Source: JAWLCQ01 sp041687095
GTDB taxonomy: Bacteria; Planctomycetota; Phycisphaerae; SM23-33
Direction of reading: 5' to 3'
Assembly: GCA_041687095.1 (NCBI GenBank)
Contig: JAWLCQ010000030.1
Coordinates: 1 to 39,078 of the forward strand
Length of the DNA: 39,078 nt
Within the stretch, counting starts at the first letter, position 1. Every line of letters begins with the position of its first letter. The notes beneath the pieces were generated by a model. That model ran no database searches. It saw nothing but the letters and a program-made list of their open reading frames with translations, and was not told where the DNA came from. Below are positions 32,212 to 39,078 of this stretch, piece by piece. Position numbers and translations under genes: made by a program.

Positions 32212-33471
32212 ATGCGAAAGCAGGTGCATAGAGCGCTGGCGTTCACCGCCCTGGCGACGGTGTACGGCGGGGCGTGGCTGGCGGGGCTGATCGGCCGGTG
32301 CCGACGCGGCGGCCGCTGGACCCCGACCGGACGGATCGCCGTCGTCGGGACGTTCCACAACCCCAACTGGTACCTGTCGCACATCGCGCCCCTGACGCGC
32401 AGCGGCGCGCGGGAGGTGCTGCTGGTGGTCGACGCCCCCCAGGCCCCCCTGCCGAAGGTGCGGTTCATCGTCCCCCCGCCCTGGGCCGCCCGTCTGCTCG
32501 GCCGGGCGGGATCCAAGGCGGTCTGGCTGCTCCTCACGGGCGTTCGGGAGCGGCCGGATCTGTACATGGGCTACAGCCTGCTGCCCGGGGCGTGTACGGC
32601 GCTGCTGGCGGGGGCGGCGCACAACCGCCCGGCGTGCTACCAGGTGACGGGGGGCCCGGTGGAGATCCTGGGCGGGGGCTGCCACAAGGACGGGCCCCTG
32701 ACCACGCCGCTGGGCGGGCCCTCCCCCGTTCTGGAGCGGATGGCGACGGCGGCGGCGAGGCAGTTCGATCTGGTCGTGGTGCGGGGGGCGACGGCGAGGC
32801 AGTTCCTGCGGGAGCGGGGCCTCAACGGGGCGTGCGCGGTCATCACCGGCAGCATCCGCCCTCCGGCGGCCCTCGCGTCCCCACCGCGCGACATCGACAT
32901 GATCTACGTCGGGCGCCTGGAGGCCGTGAAGCAACCCTGGCAGTTCCTGGAGGTCGTGGCGGGCGTTCGGCCGCGGGTGTCCCGCCTCCGCGCGGTCGTC
33001 GTCGGGGACGGGCACCTGCTGCCCGACCTCCAACGCCGCGCCGCCGCCCTGGGCGTGGACGACTGCGTCGAGTTCCTCGGCCAGCGGAAGGACGTCGAGG
33101 CCCTCGTCGCCCGCGCCCGCCTGTTCCTCCTCACCAGCCGCTCCGAGGGCCTCTCCATCGCCATGGCCGAGGCCATGACCGCCGGAACCGTCCCGGTCGT
33201 TCCCGACGTGGGGGACCTGGGCGACCTGGTCGCCAGCGGCCGCACGGGCTACCTCGTCACCCCCAACGCCATCGGAGAGTACGTCGAGCGCGTGTGCGAG
33301 GTGCTGCTGGACGAGGGGAGGCGGGAGACCCTGTCGCAGGCGGCGGCGGAGGCGGCGGTGGCGCTGTGCAGCCTCGACCGCGTGGCGGACCGCTGGCGGA
33401 CGCACTTGGACGCCGTGATCGTTCGCATGGCGGGACGGGATCCTGCACCCGCCGATGATGCGCGGGGATGA
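32212..33471 (+). CDS. Glycosyltransferase family 4
   Basis: 419-residue GT-B enzyme whose N-terminus has a hydrophobic stretch (ALAFTALATVYGGAWLAGLIG, about 7-27) that may attach it to the membrane. The donor half contains MIYVGRLEAVKQPWQFLEVV (about 228-247), VVVGDGHLLPDLQ, EFLGQRKDVEALVARARLFLLTS and the E-x7-E motif EGLSIAMAEAMTAG (about 312-325). ATG 32212 is chosen because of the GGAGGGAGAACGGAG purine-rich site; a GTG at 32170 adds 14 residues. It follows a spacer and precedes a repeat-filled gap, so it may be transcribed separately from the preceding glycosyltransferases. Confidence 0.88.
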   Translation: MRKQVHRALAFTALATVYGGAWLAGLIGRCRRGGRWTPTGRIAVVGTFHNPNWYLSHIAPLTRSGAREVLLVVDAPQAPLPKVRFIVPPPWAARLLGRAGSKAVWLLLTGVRERPDLYMGYSLLPGACTALLAGAAHNRPACYQVTGGPVEILGGGCHKDGPLTTPLGGPSPVLERMATAAARQFDLVVVRGATARQFLRERGLNGACAVITGSIRPPAALASPPRDIDMIYVGRLEAVKQPWQFLEVVAGVRPRVSRLRAVVVGDGHLLPDLQRRAAALGVDDCVEFLGQRKDVEALVARARLFLLTSRSEGLSIAMAEAMTAGTVPVVPDVGDLGDLVASGRTGYLVTPNAIGEYVERVCEVLLDEGRRETLSQAAAEAAVALCSLDRVADRWRTHLDAVIVRMAGRDPAPADDARG

Positions 33472-33572
33472 ACGCGGATGAGGAGAGGGAAGAAATGCAG
33501 TTTGGTGATACTCGCGACGGGGGTCTCCTGACCTCGTTGTTCTACACATCTCGGCGTCCCAACGCCCCGACC

Positions 33573-33626
33573 GCGTGCGACGCCTCTAGCGCCTGCGACG
33601 CCTCCAGCGCGTGCGACGCCTCTAGC
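33573..33626 (+). repeat. 18-bp tandem repeat, three units
   Basis: Units at 33573-33590, 33591-33608 and 33609-33626 follow GCGTGCGACGCCTCTAGC with one or two changes. A fourth partial unit (GCGTGCG) runs directly into the hairpin that opens the long palindromic element. Confidence 0.8.
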
Positions 33627-33632
33627 GCGTGC

Positions 33633-33829
33633 GTTGGGGGTCTCCTGACCCCCAACGTCCCGGAACGTGCAGTGCGCCTCCGCGACAGCGTTATGGCGGC
33701 GCTTCGGTCGCGGCGGCCCTTCGACAAGCTCAGGACCAAGCCGCCGCCGCGAAGGGGGCGCTCCAATGGCGCTAACGCGGAGGCGTCTCTCACCCCTCCC
33801 GGACGACGGGGGTCAGGAGACCCCCGTCG
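33633..33829. repeat. Long palindromic element, copy A
   Basis: About 197 bp bounded by two mirror-image hairpins: GTTGGGGGTC-TCCT-GACCCCCAAC (33633-33656) and GACGGGGGTC-AGGA-GACCCCCGTC (33805-33828). The interior is itself an imperfect palindrome: GCCTCCGCGACAGCGTTATG on the left is mirrored by GGCGCTAACGCGGAGGC on the right. In its centre sits an extra piece, CTTCGACAAGCTCAGGACC, which the second copy lacks. No open frame inside looks like a gene. It is best described as a MITE-like or long REP-like element. Confidence 0.8.
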
Positions 33830-33914
33830 CAAGCGCTTGGGCGCTCCCCATTGCGTGCGCATAGGGCGGAGCGAAGCGGAGCCCCATGCGCGAGGAATAC
33901 GGGGCAGATGCGTG

Positions 33915-36665
33915 ATGGCCGCCGCCGCGATTCTCGTCCTGCTCGTGACCGCTACCGTGCGAGGCGAACCGCCTGCGCCCACCGTCATCGGGCGCGAGGC
34001 CCTGCTGCCGTACGACTCGCGGATGGACCACACGGCGATCGTGAACTTCGCCCCCGCCGACGGGGCACTCGCCGAGGTCAACCCCCCCCGCTTCCGCTGG
34101 TTCTACGTGCCCGACCCCGCACGCCTCACCCACGAGACCCGCGTGCTCTACCGCTTCCGCTTCCAGATCGCGGACAACCCCGACTTCCGCGACCCGCTCG
34201 TCGACGAGCTGACGGACATCAACTTCTACAACGCCCTCGCCCCCCTGCCCGAGGGCCGCACGTACTACTGGCGGATCGGATACCTGTGCCAGATGGCCTC
34301 GTGGGACGGGAAGACGGTGGCCGTGCCCCGCGAGGCCGAACCGGGCGAGTGGTCCCCCACCCGCCGCTTCACCGTCCCCGCGGGCACGCCCAGGTGGGAC
34401 CGCTCCGTCCTGCGAAACCCGAACCTCGGGGGCCACCCCCGCCTGCTGTTCCGCGCGGAGCAGATCCCCCGCCTGCGCGCCATGCTCGCCGCCGACCCCA
34501 AGGCGATGGGGGTATACGACAAGAACGTGCTCAAGCCCGCCCAACGCATCGCCGCCTGGCCCGTGTGGAACGACTGGCCCCCGACCGACACGGGCGACGA
34601 GATCAAGGGCTACTACAACGCGGGGCGCGACCTGGCGCGAGCGGCGTTCGCGTACAAGGTCATGGGCCGCGCCGAATTCCGCAACGTGGTGGACATCCTC
34701 GCCACCATCGCCGCCTACCCCAAGGGCGGACGGTCCAGCCCCGAGGGCATGGGCGGGGACCGCGTGGAGGACAGCACGTCACTCACGGAGTTTCTGGCGC
34801 TGGGGTACGACTGGCTGTACGACGAGCTGACCGACGCGCAGCGGAAGGCGTTCGAGCAGTCGCTCCAGTGGCGCATCGAGGCGTGGATGCACGAGTTCCG
34901 CTGGGGCGGATCGTGGTACACGCACTTCGAGGGCGGGGGGTACTCCGGCCCGTCCGTCTCTCCCGTCTGCCTGCAGATGCGCGGGGGGGACCACGACTGG
35001 GAGGGGAGCATGGCCACCTTCCCCGCCGCCATCGCCCTGTACGACAAGAGCGACGCGGCCCGCGAATACTTCCACCTCCTTGCGAACTACCTGATCGGCG
35101 TGGGCGAGCGGGCGGCCCAGAGCGGGTGCCCGGACCAGGGGCTGTCGTACGGCTACTCGCACCTGAAGTGGCTGCTCTTCCAGACGTACTACCTGCACAG
35201 CGCCCTGCCCGAACTGCACATCGAGAAGAACCCCTTCTACCGCCACGCCGCCCACTTCTACGCCGCCTCCACCCCCCTCACCCTCCCCTCCGCCCCCTGG
35301 GGCCGCGGGGACGGGTACGGGTCCTTCTGGTCCCAGCGGGCCGAGATCCTCGGCCTCCTCGCCCGCCTGACGGGCGACGCGGACCTCTACGAGAGCTGGC
35401 TCGCCGCCGGGGGCGGCCGCTCGTACTGGTGGCGGCCGTGGGTGCACCTGGCGGCCCCGCTGCACTTCGAGGCGCCCCGCCCCGCGGACCCCGCCGGACA
35501 CCCCCCCGGCGCCTCACCACAGAGCAACCAGAGGGAGGACGCAGGACGCTCGACTCCCTCTTTCCGGAGCCTCTGCGACCTCTGCGACGAGACCGGCGCC
35601 CGCACGGCCAACAGGCGCCGCCACCGCTTCGTCTTCCCCGACTCCGGCTGGGTCATGCTCCACACCCGCAACCCGACCGAGCCTCACGCCTTCCGGAACG
35701 GGGTGGGCGTGCTCTTCGTCTGCCGCCCCTCGCACCGGCAGAACACGTTCTTCGGGAATACCTCGTTCCAGTTCTACGCCTGGGGCGAGCAGCTCAACAC
35801 CGGGGGCGGAGGGGCTGAGGACCCCCTGCCCTTCCACACGATGTCGCACAACACCGTCCTGATCGACGGGATCGGGCAGACGTACGGCGGGAGCGACCTG
35901 TTCTCCCGCCCCGTCCGCGGGGGGCTCATCGCGTTCCAGGAGGGCGAGGACTACGTCTACTGGGCCGCCGACGCCACCCACTGGTATCCCCACTCGCCCT
36001 TCCCCATCTCGTCGTGGAAGCTGGTGTTCGACCGCAACGTCTACGGCCGCCTCGCCCTGCCCCAGCTCCGCCGCTTCCGCCGCCACATGCTCTTCGTCCG
36101 CGACCGCTACCTGGTGATCCTCGACGACCTGCAGACGGACCCCGACCGCCCGGGGCTGTTCTCGTGGCTGTACCACATCCCCAACGATACCGAACTGCAC
36201 GGGGACCCGCGGAAGGAGGCCCTGACGTGGAAGGCCGGGGACGTCAAGGTGCTCCTCCGCCACGTCGCACGCCCCGAGGCGCTGTACCTGGATAACCTGC
36301 GCGGGCTCGGCTGGTGCCGCAACCCCATCACCGGAGAGGACTACAGCACCAACAAGCACACCCGCCAGGAAGTCGTCGAGAACCCCGCCGCCGCCGCCAT
36401 CATCCCCGCCCACAACCTCTGGTTCACCACCGCCGACCGCCACAGCCGATGGCACTTCCTGACGGTGATCTATCCCGTCGCCCCCGGGGAGCCCGACCCG
36501 ACCATCACCCCGCTGGACGACTGGACGGTCCGCGTCGAGTCCCCGCTGGGAACGGACGTGATCAGCTTCGACCCGGAGTCCAAACACCCCGCGACGATTC
36601 GGGTGGACCTGCCCGCCTTCCAGGGCCCTCCGCGCTGGGAGCGGGCCAAGGAGGGCGACCGGTAG
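33915..36665 (+). CDS. Heparinase II/III-like exported protein with DUF4962-type N-terminus
   Basis: 916-residue exported protein. A signal peptide (MAAAAILVLLVTATVRG) is followed by a beta-sandwich with NPPRFRWF and TYYWRIGY (about 45-120, DUF4962-like), an alpha/alpha toroid (about 155-500, with HPRLLFRAEQIPRLRAML, EFLALGYDWLYD and FEGGGYSGPS), and a C-terminal heparinase II/III-like beta-sandwich (about 565-900) with MSHNTVLIDGIGQTYGG. The family cleaves uronate-containing polysaccharides by beta-elimination, so it may trim or degrade the EPS. ATG 33915 (or GTG 33912) is chosen at the signal peptide; longer starts run through repeat DNA. Residues about 533-559 are encoded by a repeat-like insertion. 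The next gene starts on the last base of its stop. Confidence 0.84.
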   Translation: MAAAAILVLLVTATVRGEPPAPTVIGREALLPYDSRMDHTAIVNFAPADGALAEVNPPRFRWFYVPDPARLTHETRVLYRFRFQIADNPDFRDPLVDELTDINFYNALAPLPEGRTYYWRIGYLCQMASWDGKTVAVPREAEPGEWSPTRRFTVPAGTPRWDRSVLRNPNLGGHPRLLFRAEQIPRLRAMLAADPKAMGVYDKNVLKPAQRIAAWPVWNDWPPTDTGDEIKGYYNAGRDLARAAFAYKVMGRAEFRNVVDILATIAAYPKGGRSSPEGMGGDRVEDSTSLTEFLALGYDWLYDELTDAQRKAFEQSLQWRIEAWMHEFRWGGSWYTHFEGGGYSGPSVSPVCLQMRGGDHDWEGSMATFPAAIALYDKSDAAREYFHLLANYLIGVGERAAQSGCPDQGLSYGYSHLKWLLFQTYYLHSALPELHIEKNPFYRHAAHFYAASTPLTLPSAPWGRGDGYGSFWSQRAEILGLLARLTGDADLYESWLAAGGGRSYWWRPWVHLAAPLHFEAPRPADPAGHPPGASPQSNQREDAGRSTPSFRSLCDLCDETGARTANRRRHRFVFPDSGWVMLHTRNPTEPHAFRNGVGVLFVCRPSHRQNTFFGNTSFQFYAWGEQLNTGGGGAEDPLPFHTMSHNTVLIDGIGQTYGGSDLFSRPVRGGLIAFQEGEDYVYWAADATHWYPHSPFPISSWKLVFDRNVYGRLALPQLRRFRRHMLFVRDRYLVILDDLQTDPDRPGLFSWLYHIPNDTELHGDPRKEALTWKAGDVKVLLRHVARPEALYLDNLRGLGWCRNPITGEDYSTNKHTRQEVVENPAAAAIIPAHNLWFTTADRHSRWHFLTVIYPVAPGEPDPTITPLDDWTVRVESPLGTDVISFDPESKHPATIRVDLPAFQGPPRWERAKEGDR
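35513..35592 (+). repeat. Repeat-like in-frame insertion within the first lyase-like gene
   Basis: This stretch reads CCACAGAGCAACCAGAGG, then an 8-bp inverted repeat (AGAGGGAG 35530-35537; CTCCCTCT 35554-35561), then CCTCTGCGACCTCTGCGACG. Such CACAGAG...CTCTGCGACCTCTGCG strings are typical of small intergenic palindromes. Here the encoded peptide (SPQSNQREDAG...LCDLCDETGA) sits as a low-complexity loop between the toroid and the beta-sandwich, without breaking the frame. Confidence 0.65.
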
Positions 36666-38728
36666 TGCAGACGTTCAACTGGTATGTCAACCGCCTTCGC
36701 CGCATGGGGCCGCGCGAGGTGGCGTGGCGGACGAAGCACACCGTGCGGGACGTGCTCGACCGCGCCCTGCTGCCCCTGCGCCAGAAACCCCGCCCGCTCC
36801 ATGCCCTGGTGGACGCCCCGTCGATCGACGAGTGGGAACCAGGCTTTCGCGTGACGGACCTGAAGGTGGGAGCGTGGAACGGCTATGACGCCCCGCCGCT
36901 GGAGCGTGCCTGGCTCGCCCGCCTCCGCGACCGCGCCGACCGCCTCGCCGCCCACCGCCTCACCTTCTTCGACCTCCAAGACCACGACCTGGGCGACCCC
37001 ATCGACTGGAACCGCGACCACGCCGCCGAAACCCCCGCCCCCATGAGCTTCGCCCCGTGGATCGACTACCGCGACACCCGCGTGACGGGCGACTGCAAGT
37101 ACGTGTGGGAACCGTCGAGGCACCACCACCTCGTCGTCCTCGGCCGCGCCTACCGTGCCAGCAGCGACGTCCGCTACGCCGACGCCCTCGCCTCCCAACT
37201 CGCCTCGTGGATGGACCAGTGCCCCTACGGGATCGGCATGCAGTGGCGGAGCCCGCTGGAACTCGGGATCCGGCTGATCAACTGGGTGTGGGCGATGGAC
37301 CTGATCCGCGAGTCCAACCGCGTGTCGGGCCCCCTGCTGGAGCGGGTGATCGACTGCGTGGACCGCCACGTGTGGGAGATCGCGCGGAAGTACTCGCGGG
37401 GCTCGTCGGCGAACAACCACTTGGTCGGGGAGGCGGCGGGGGTGTTCATCGCCACCAGCTACTTCCGCGACCTTTACCGAGCCCCCCGCCAACGACAGGT
37501 CAGCCGCGACCTCCTCTGCCATGCCATCGCCGCCCAGACGCACCCCGATGGCGTCAACCGCGAGCTGTCCTCGGGCTACCACCTGTTCGCGCTGCAGTTC
37601 TTCCTGCTGAGCGGGCTCGTGGGGCGATGGACCGCCAACGACTTCCCCTCCGAGTACTGGGCCCACGTGGCCAAGATGTTCGAGTTCGTCACCGCCCTGC
37701 ACGAGGGGGGCGGCACGGCGGCGATGCTCGGCGACGGCGACGACGGGTACGTGCTGGACCTGGGCGAGAATCCACGCTCCGGGTGGGAGTGGATGAGCGC
37801 GGCGGCCGGGCTGTTCGATCGTCCCGACTTCGCTCCCCCGCATCCCTGTTGCACCGAACCCGCCCGCTGGCTGCTTCGTCGCACGCCCCTGCCCGACGCG
37901 CCCCCCGTCCCGCTCCGCCCCGAGGGCCTCCCGCTGCACTCCCGCGCATTCCCCGACGCGGGGTACTACCTGCTGCAGGCGGGAACCGAGGGCGAGGGCA
38001 TCAGCGTGCTGTTCGACTGCGGACCCCTGGGCCTGCCCCCCCTCGCCGGCCACGGCCATGCCGACGCCCTCGCCTTCACCCTCCGCGCGTTCGGGTGCGA
38101 CGTCCTCGTGGACCCGGGGACCTACGACTACTTCACCTTCCCCGACTGGCGGGCGTACTTCCGCAGCACCCCCGCGCACAACACCGCCGCCATCGACGGG
38201 CAGGACCAGTCGCTCCCGCTGGGCCTCTTCCTCTGGGGCCACCACGCCACCGCCCGCTGCCACACCTGGGCCCCGGGCGACCACGGCGGGGTGGTGGCCG
38301 GGGAGCACGACGGATACGTCCGACTCCCCGACCCCCTCGTGCACCGCCGGCAGATCGAACTCGACGGGCGCCGTCGCACCGTCACCATCCGCGACGAGTT
38401 CCTCGCCAACGGCCCCCATGAGGTGGACCTGTACTTCCACTTCGCCGAGCGCTGCCGCCTCACCGCCGCCGAGCCCGGCTGCTTCGAGGTGAGGTTTCCG
38501 CGGGGCGTGGCGGTGGTGACGCTGGACCCGCACCTCGTCCCGCACGTCCACACCGCCTCCCGTACCCCCTACGCCGGGTGGATCTCGCGGGGCTACCACC
38601 GGATGGAACCGGGGACGACGCTGCGGGGGCACGGGGCGATCCCGGGGGCGGTGACCCTGACCACCCATATCCGCCTGGCCCGCGCGGACGCGCCGGCCCG
38701 CCCGCCCAACGACAAGACCACCCCCTGA
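36665..38728 (+). CDS. Heparinase II/III family protein (alginate lyase-like)
   Basis: 687-residue lyase-like protein without an evident signal peptide. The N-terminal part starts NWYVNRLRRMGPREVAWR, a start typical of the heparinase II/III proteins encoded in EPS loci. A toroid domain follows (about 110-370; WRSPLELGIRLINWVWA, SSANNHLVGEAAGVFIA and HPDGVNRELSSGYHLFAL with likely active-site Asn/His/Tyr), then a beta-sandwich with GHGHADALAFTLRAFG, DPGTYDYF and AHNTAAIDGQDQS. It probably acts on a uronate-rich polymer. Without a signal it would work on cytoplasmic intermediates or use a non-classical route. GTG 36665 shares one base with the upstream TAG stop; AAGGAGG lies 10 nt upstream. Confidence 0.88.
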   Translation: MQTFNWYVNRLRRMGPREVAWRTKHTVRDVLDRALLPLRQKPRPLHALVDAPSIDEWEPGFRVTDLKVGAWNGYDAPPLERAWLARLRDRADRLAAHRLTFFDLQDHDLGDPIDWNRDHAAETPAPMSFAPWIDYRDTRVTGDCKYVWEPSRHHHLVVLGRAYRASSDVRYADALASQLASWMDQCPYGIGMQWRSPLELGIRLINWVWAMDLIRESNRVSGPLLERVIDCVDRHVWEIARKYSRGSSANNHLVGEAAGVFIATSYFRDLYRAPRQRQVSRDLLCHAIAAQTHPDGVNRELSSGYHLFALQFFLLSGLVGRWTANDFPSEYWAHVAKMFEFVTALHEGGGTAAMLGDGDDGYVLDLGENPRSGWEWMSAAAGLFDRPDFAPPHPCCTEPARWLLRRTPLPDAPPVPLRPEGLPLHSRAFPDAGYYLLQAGTEGEGISVLFDCGPLGLPPLAGHGHADALAFTLRAFGCDVLVDPGTYDYFTFPDWRAYFRSTPAHNTAAIDGQDQSLPLGLFLWGHHATARCHTWAPGDHGGVVAGEHDGYVRLPDPLVHRRQIELDGRRRTVTIRDEFLANGPHEVDLYFHFAERCRLTAAEPGCFEVRFPRGVAVVTLDPHLVPHVHTASRTPYAGWISRGYHRMEPGTTLRGHGAIPGAVTLTTHIRLARADAPARPPNDKTTP

Positions 38729-39078
38729 GCCCACATCCGTCCACCGCGCAGCCAAGCGGGCGCAGTCGGGGGGGCCTGACCCCGCGCTGCGGGCCTGCCT
38801 TGTGGGTCTCCCGACCCACAGGACTTGTGCCCTGCGGTGCAGGTCTTCTGACCCACAAGGCTTGAGCGCGCGCGTTGGGGTCTCCTGACCCACAGGGCTT
38901 GAGCGCGTGCGTTGGGGGTCTCCTGACCCCCAACGTCCGGGAACGACCGAAATGCCTCCGCGACAGTGTTATGGCGGCGCTTCGGTCGCGGCGGCCGCCG
39001 CCGCGATGGGGGCGCTCCAACGACGCTGACGCGGAGGCCTCCCTCACCCCTCCCGGACGACGGGGGTCAGGAGACCCC
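38729..39078. repeat. Tandem repeats and long palindromic element, copy B
   Basis: No gene is present. A 37-38-bp tandem array (units 38805-38841, 38842-38878, 38879-38916; pattern GGTCTCCTGACCCACAGG... GAGCGCGTGCGTTGG) runs into the hairpin GTTGGGGGTC-TCCT-GACCCCCAAC (38911-38934). That hairpin opens a second copy of the palindromic element found at 33633-33829. This copy matches closely but lacks the CTTCGACAAGCTCAGG piece and is cut by the window end within its right terminal hairpin. Confidence 0.8.

Larger units (their letters stand above)
33472..33914. repeat. Repeat-filled spacer before the lyase genes
   Basis: A 443-nt stretch without a believable gene. It contains a partial hairpin arm GGGGGTCTCCTGACCTC (near 33520), an 18-bp tandem array, the long palindromic element at 33633-33829, and a further GC-rich inverted segment around 33845-33895. 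One plus-strand frame stays open through all of it and joins the next gene, but its product (ACDASS repeats, then an Arg-rich run including PFDKLRT) is translated repeat DNA. Confidence 0.75.

Noticed and set aside
33468..33914. Long N-terminal extension of the first heparinase-like protein
   Set aside because: The frame is open, but it consists of translated tandem and palindromic repeats (ACDASS repeats, PFDKLRT). A clear signal peptide begins only at 33915.
1363..36587. Many long open frames on the opposite strands of real genes
   Set aside because: They are by-products of very GC-rich codon use: Arg/Pro/Gly-rich products without family motifs, lying opposite well-supported genes.
1..39078. 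tRNA, rRNA, integrase or insertion-sequence transposase genes
   Set aside because: I found none on either strand; mobility signs are limited to small non-coding repeats.

Overview
The window is very GC-rich with strongly GC-biased third codon positions. An exported protein carries the N-terminal LEFLEPRLLLAAG (LEPR-XLL) signature found in planctomycetes, followed by Calx-beta-like and dockerin-type repeats. Together with the palindrome-rich spacers and GT-dense operons this points to a member of the Planctomycetota, perhaps Phycisphaerae. That placement is an inference; no rRNA or tRNA gene is present to confirm it.

Layout. (1) 1-547: a gene-free stretch with short hairpin repeats and one copy of a dispersed palindrome. 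(2) 548-1414 (+): a stand-alone short-chain dehydrogenase. (3) 1404-7694 (-): five colinear minus-strand units. The first is a LEPR-XLL/Calx-beta/dockerin/beta-helix exported protein, the second a possible 27-codon peptide. Then comes a tight three-gene operon: radical SAM/SPASM protein, EgtD-like methyltransferase, and a compact arginine-deiminase-like pentein. I do not recognise this combination; it is the best candidate here for an undescribed pathway. (4) 7695-8442: a divergent regulatory region with a multi-hairpin leader. (5) 8443-33471 (+): a large exopolysaccharide (EPS) locus, mostly translationally coupled. (6) 33472-39078: two heparinase II/III-type polysaccharide lyase-like genes, bracketed by two copies of a ~190-bp palindromic repeat.

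How the EPS genes fit together. A NusG/RfaH-like factor probably keeps RNA polymerase on the long operon. A WecA-family phosphoglycosyltransferase starts the repeat unit on undecaprenyl phosphate. A WecG/TagA-type (GT26) enzyme, one GT2 and five GT4-type glycosyltransferases extend it. A Wzy/O-antigen-ligase-like protein and a Wzz/BY-kinase fusion polymerise it and control its length. The rfbF-rfbG-C-methyltransferase-3,5-epimerase-reductase cassette should make a CDP-activated, C-methylated branched deoxyhexose. A sulfotransferase and an MBOAT/SGNH pair suggest sulfation and O-acetylation. The heparinase-like proteins suggest a uronate-containing polymer that is trimmed or degraded. No Wzx flippase and no Wza-type exporter lies in the window.

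Repeats are a second theme. Three unrelated palindromic families, several short tandem arrays, a repeat-like insertion inside the first heparinase-like gene and a palindrome encoding part of a glycosyltransferase tail indicate active spread of small repeats in this genome.
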